Below, in pieces: positions 5,152 to 6,222 of a stretch of 6,222 bases of DNA. Every line of letters starts with the position of its first letter. Position 1 is the stretch's first letter. Both the position numbers and the translations under genes were made by a program. This stretch comes from Proteiniphilum sp. UBA5283 (GTDB lineage Bacteria > Bacteroidota > Bacteroidia > Bacteroidales > Dysgonomonadaceae), in assembly GCA_002408485.1 (NCBI GenBank), contig DHSP01000017.1, positions 20,133 through 26,354 of the forward strand, read 5' to 3'. The notes beneath the pieces were generated by a model. The model saw only the letters and a list, made by a program, of their open reading frames with translations, did no database searches and was not told the DNA's origin.

Positions 5152-6222
5152 TTAAATATTTACCTGCATGCCTCCGAAAACGGTGATACCGGGCATGGGG
5201 TAGCCATTGTTGATCTCATAATCCTGATCAAGCAGGTTCTCACCTCGCAGAAGCAGGTTCAGCCAGTCAAACATGCGAAAGTGGACACGGATGTTCCAGA
5301 GCAGAAAATGCTCTTCCCGGATTTCAGGATTCAAGCTTGTGCATAAATTACCCACGTACTGCAGACCTGAGGAGAACATCCATTTTCCTTTTGTATAATT
5401 CCCGCTCGCATACATCTTATGCTCGGGGGCAGCCAGAATCTTACGGGTCATATTCAGATAGCTGTAATTTGCAGAGAAACGCAGGTTGTGAGTTGCCTGC
5501 CAGGTGGTGTTTAATTCAATGCCCTTGTTTTTTACTTCTCCGCTGTTTTCCCATTTGCCTACACCGGGTTGAGTCTGTTGTATCATGTTGTCCCCTTCTA
5601 CATAGAAAAGGTTTACTCCCAGGCTTACCTGATTGTTGAACAATGTTTGCAGGTAAGATAGTTCGTAGTTCCACAGCCGTTCTGGCTTCAGGTCTGCATT
5701 TTGTGGCGGGAACATATACAATTCCCGAATGGTAGGATTCCGAAATCCCTTGCTTACAATTGCTTTCAGTACAGTCGATGGTGAAGGATTGAAACTGAGT
5801 CCCAGTTGCGGAATCCATTCCGCGCCATTGATCTCGTGATAATCCAGCCTTATTCCTCCGTTGAAAGTCAGTTTATTACCTGGAAGCGACTGTTGCAGAT
5901 TCAAATAAGCCGCACTATTATTCAAATGTACATCGGCCAGCTCTACATTATCTGTCTCGTCTGGAAACTTGTTCCAGGCCTTACCGCCAAACCGTTGGAG
6001 GTCAAATCCGGCAGTTGTTTTGTTTCCCTCGATGAAGGCGTACGACTGGTAGGCTGAAAATCCAAGCATTTGGTCATCTGAACGAAAGCGATGCAGGGGA
6101 GGTTGCACAGGTTGGGAAGAAGGTGTGAAGGCCGGGTAGCCATCGTTTATCTTGTGTGAGCCAAAGTTGTAAAAGAATTTCACAGCTCCCGAAGTAACGC
6201 CGTATTCGTTTTCCACGGCAGC
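5152..6222 (-). CDS. TonB-dependent outer-membrane receptor, C-terminal part (5' end beyond window)
   Basis: The frame is open from the right edge to a TAA at 5152, giving 356 codons. The plug domain, the TonB box and the start are outside. Internal valine and methionine codons near the edge are not starts: the frame continues upstream through two alanine codons. What is visible is alternating beta-barrel sequence with family signatures. GFRNPTIRELYMFPP followed by NADLKPERLWNYELSY (about 159-190 of the visible part) is the conserved barrel segment 'G-x-R-x-P-x-x-x-E-L ... N-x-x-L-x-P-E ... Y-E'. The end, LRGENLLDQDYEINNGYPMPG, is the usual closing 'NLLD-x-x-Y-E-x-x-x-GYP-x-PG' segment. The last residue is isoleucine, where many barrels end in an aromatic residue. 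Such receptors take up siderophores, cobalamin or metal chelates with TonB energy. This one looks FepA/BtuB-like, with no SusC traits, but the ligand cannot be told. It may head the cluster. Confidence 0.9.
   Translation of the reverse strand, partial: AAVENEYGVTSGAVKFFYNFGSHKINDGYPAFTPSSQPVQPPLHRFRSDDQMLGFSAYQSYAFIEGNKTTAGFDLQRFGGKAWNKFPDETDNVELADVHLNNSAAYLNLQQSLPGNKLTFNGGIRLDYHEINGAEWIPQLGLSFNPSPSTVLKAIVSKGFRNPTIRELYMFPPQNADLKPERLWNYELSYLQTLFNNQVSLGVNLFYVEGDNMIQQTQPGVGKWENSGEVKNKGIELNTTWQATHNLRFSANYSYLNMTRKILAAPEHKMYASGNYTKGKWMFSSGLQYVGNLCTSLNPEIREEHFLLWNIRVHFRMFDWLNLLLRGENLLDQDYEINNGYPMPGITVFGGMQVNI

Noticed and set aside
6214..6216. GTG at 6216 as the start of the receptor gene
   Set aside because: The open frame continues to the window edge, no signal peptide follows, and the sequence there is already mid-barrel. 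The gene is truncated by the window.

Overview
The window looks like Bacteroidota chromosomal DNA, most likely order Bacteroidales. The evidence is a TonB-dependent receptor, a short CzcC/CusC-like TolC protein, a cysteine-paired small protein of the HYC_CC_PP type (known from Bacteroidota), AT-rich leaders without Shine-Dalgarno sequences, and at least one promoter of the Bacteroidota TAnnTTTG type. I cannot name a genus. All six genes lie on the minus strand, so transcription runs from high to low coordinates. There are no RNA genes, mobile elements or CRISPR arrays, and no gap between genes exceeds about 115 bases.

Layout in the direction of transcription: (1) the C-terminal half of a TonB-dependent outer-membrane receptor, cut by the right edge (6222-5152); (2) a Tat-signal DUF362 protein (5043-4102); (3) a 522-residue membrane iron-sulfur protein (3986-2418) that reads as a NapH-like quinol-side polyferredoxin fused to a NapG/MauM-like ferredoxin, with a twin-arginine signal kept in the middle of the chain; (4) a TolC-family outer-membrane channel (2364-1186); (5) an exported nitroreductase-fold protein of the SagB/ThcOx type (1128-529); (6) the first 139 residues of a HYC_CC_PP-family protein, cut by the left edge (419-1). 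Gaps of 53 and 57 bases make genes 3-5 a likely operon. A weak terminator follows gene 5. Gene 6 has its own promoter-like element and two perfect inverted repeats.

Taken together, the window encodes an envelope-located redox module. A membrane polyferredoxin could carry electrons from the quinone pool across the membrane. Two further exported proteins (DUF362 and the flavin-type protein) could use them in the periplasm. The receptor and the TolC protein would handle entry and exit across the outer membrane. The TolC subtype and the HYC_CC_PP neighbour point to metals, but no gene in view fixes the substrate. The joint function is inference. The fused iron-sulfur protein with its internal Tat signal, and the paired dyads in front of the HYC_CC_PP gene, are the points most worth checking.
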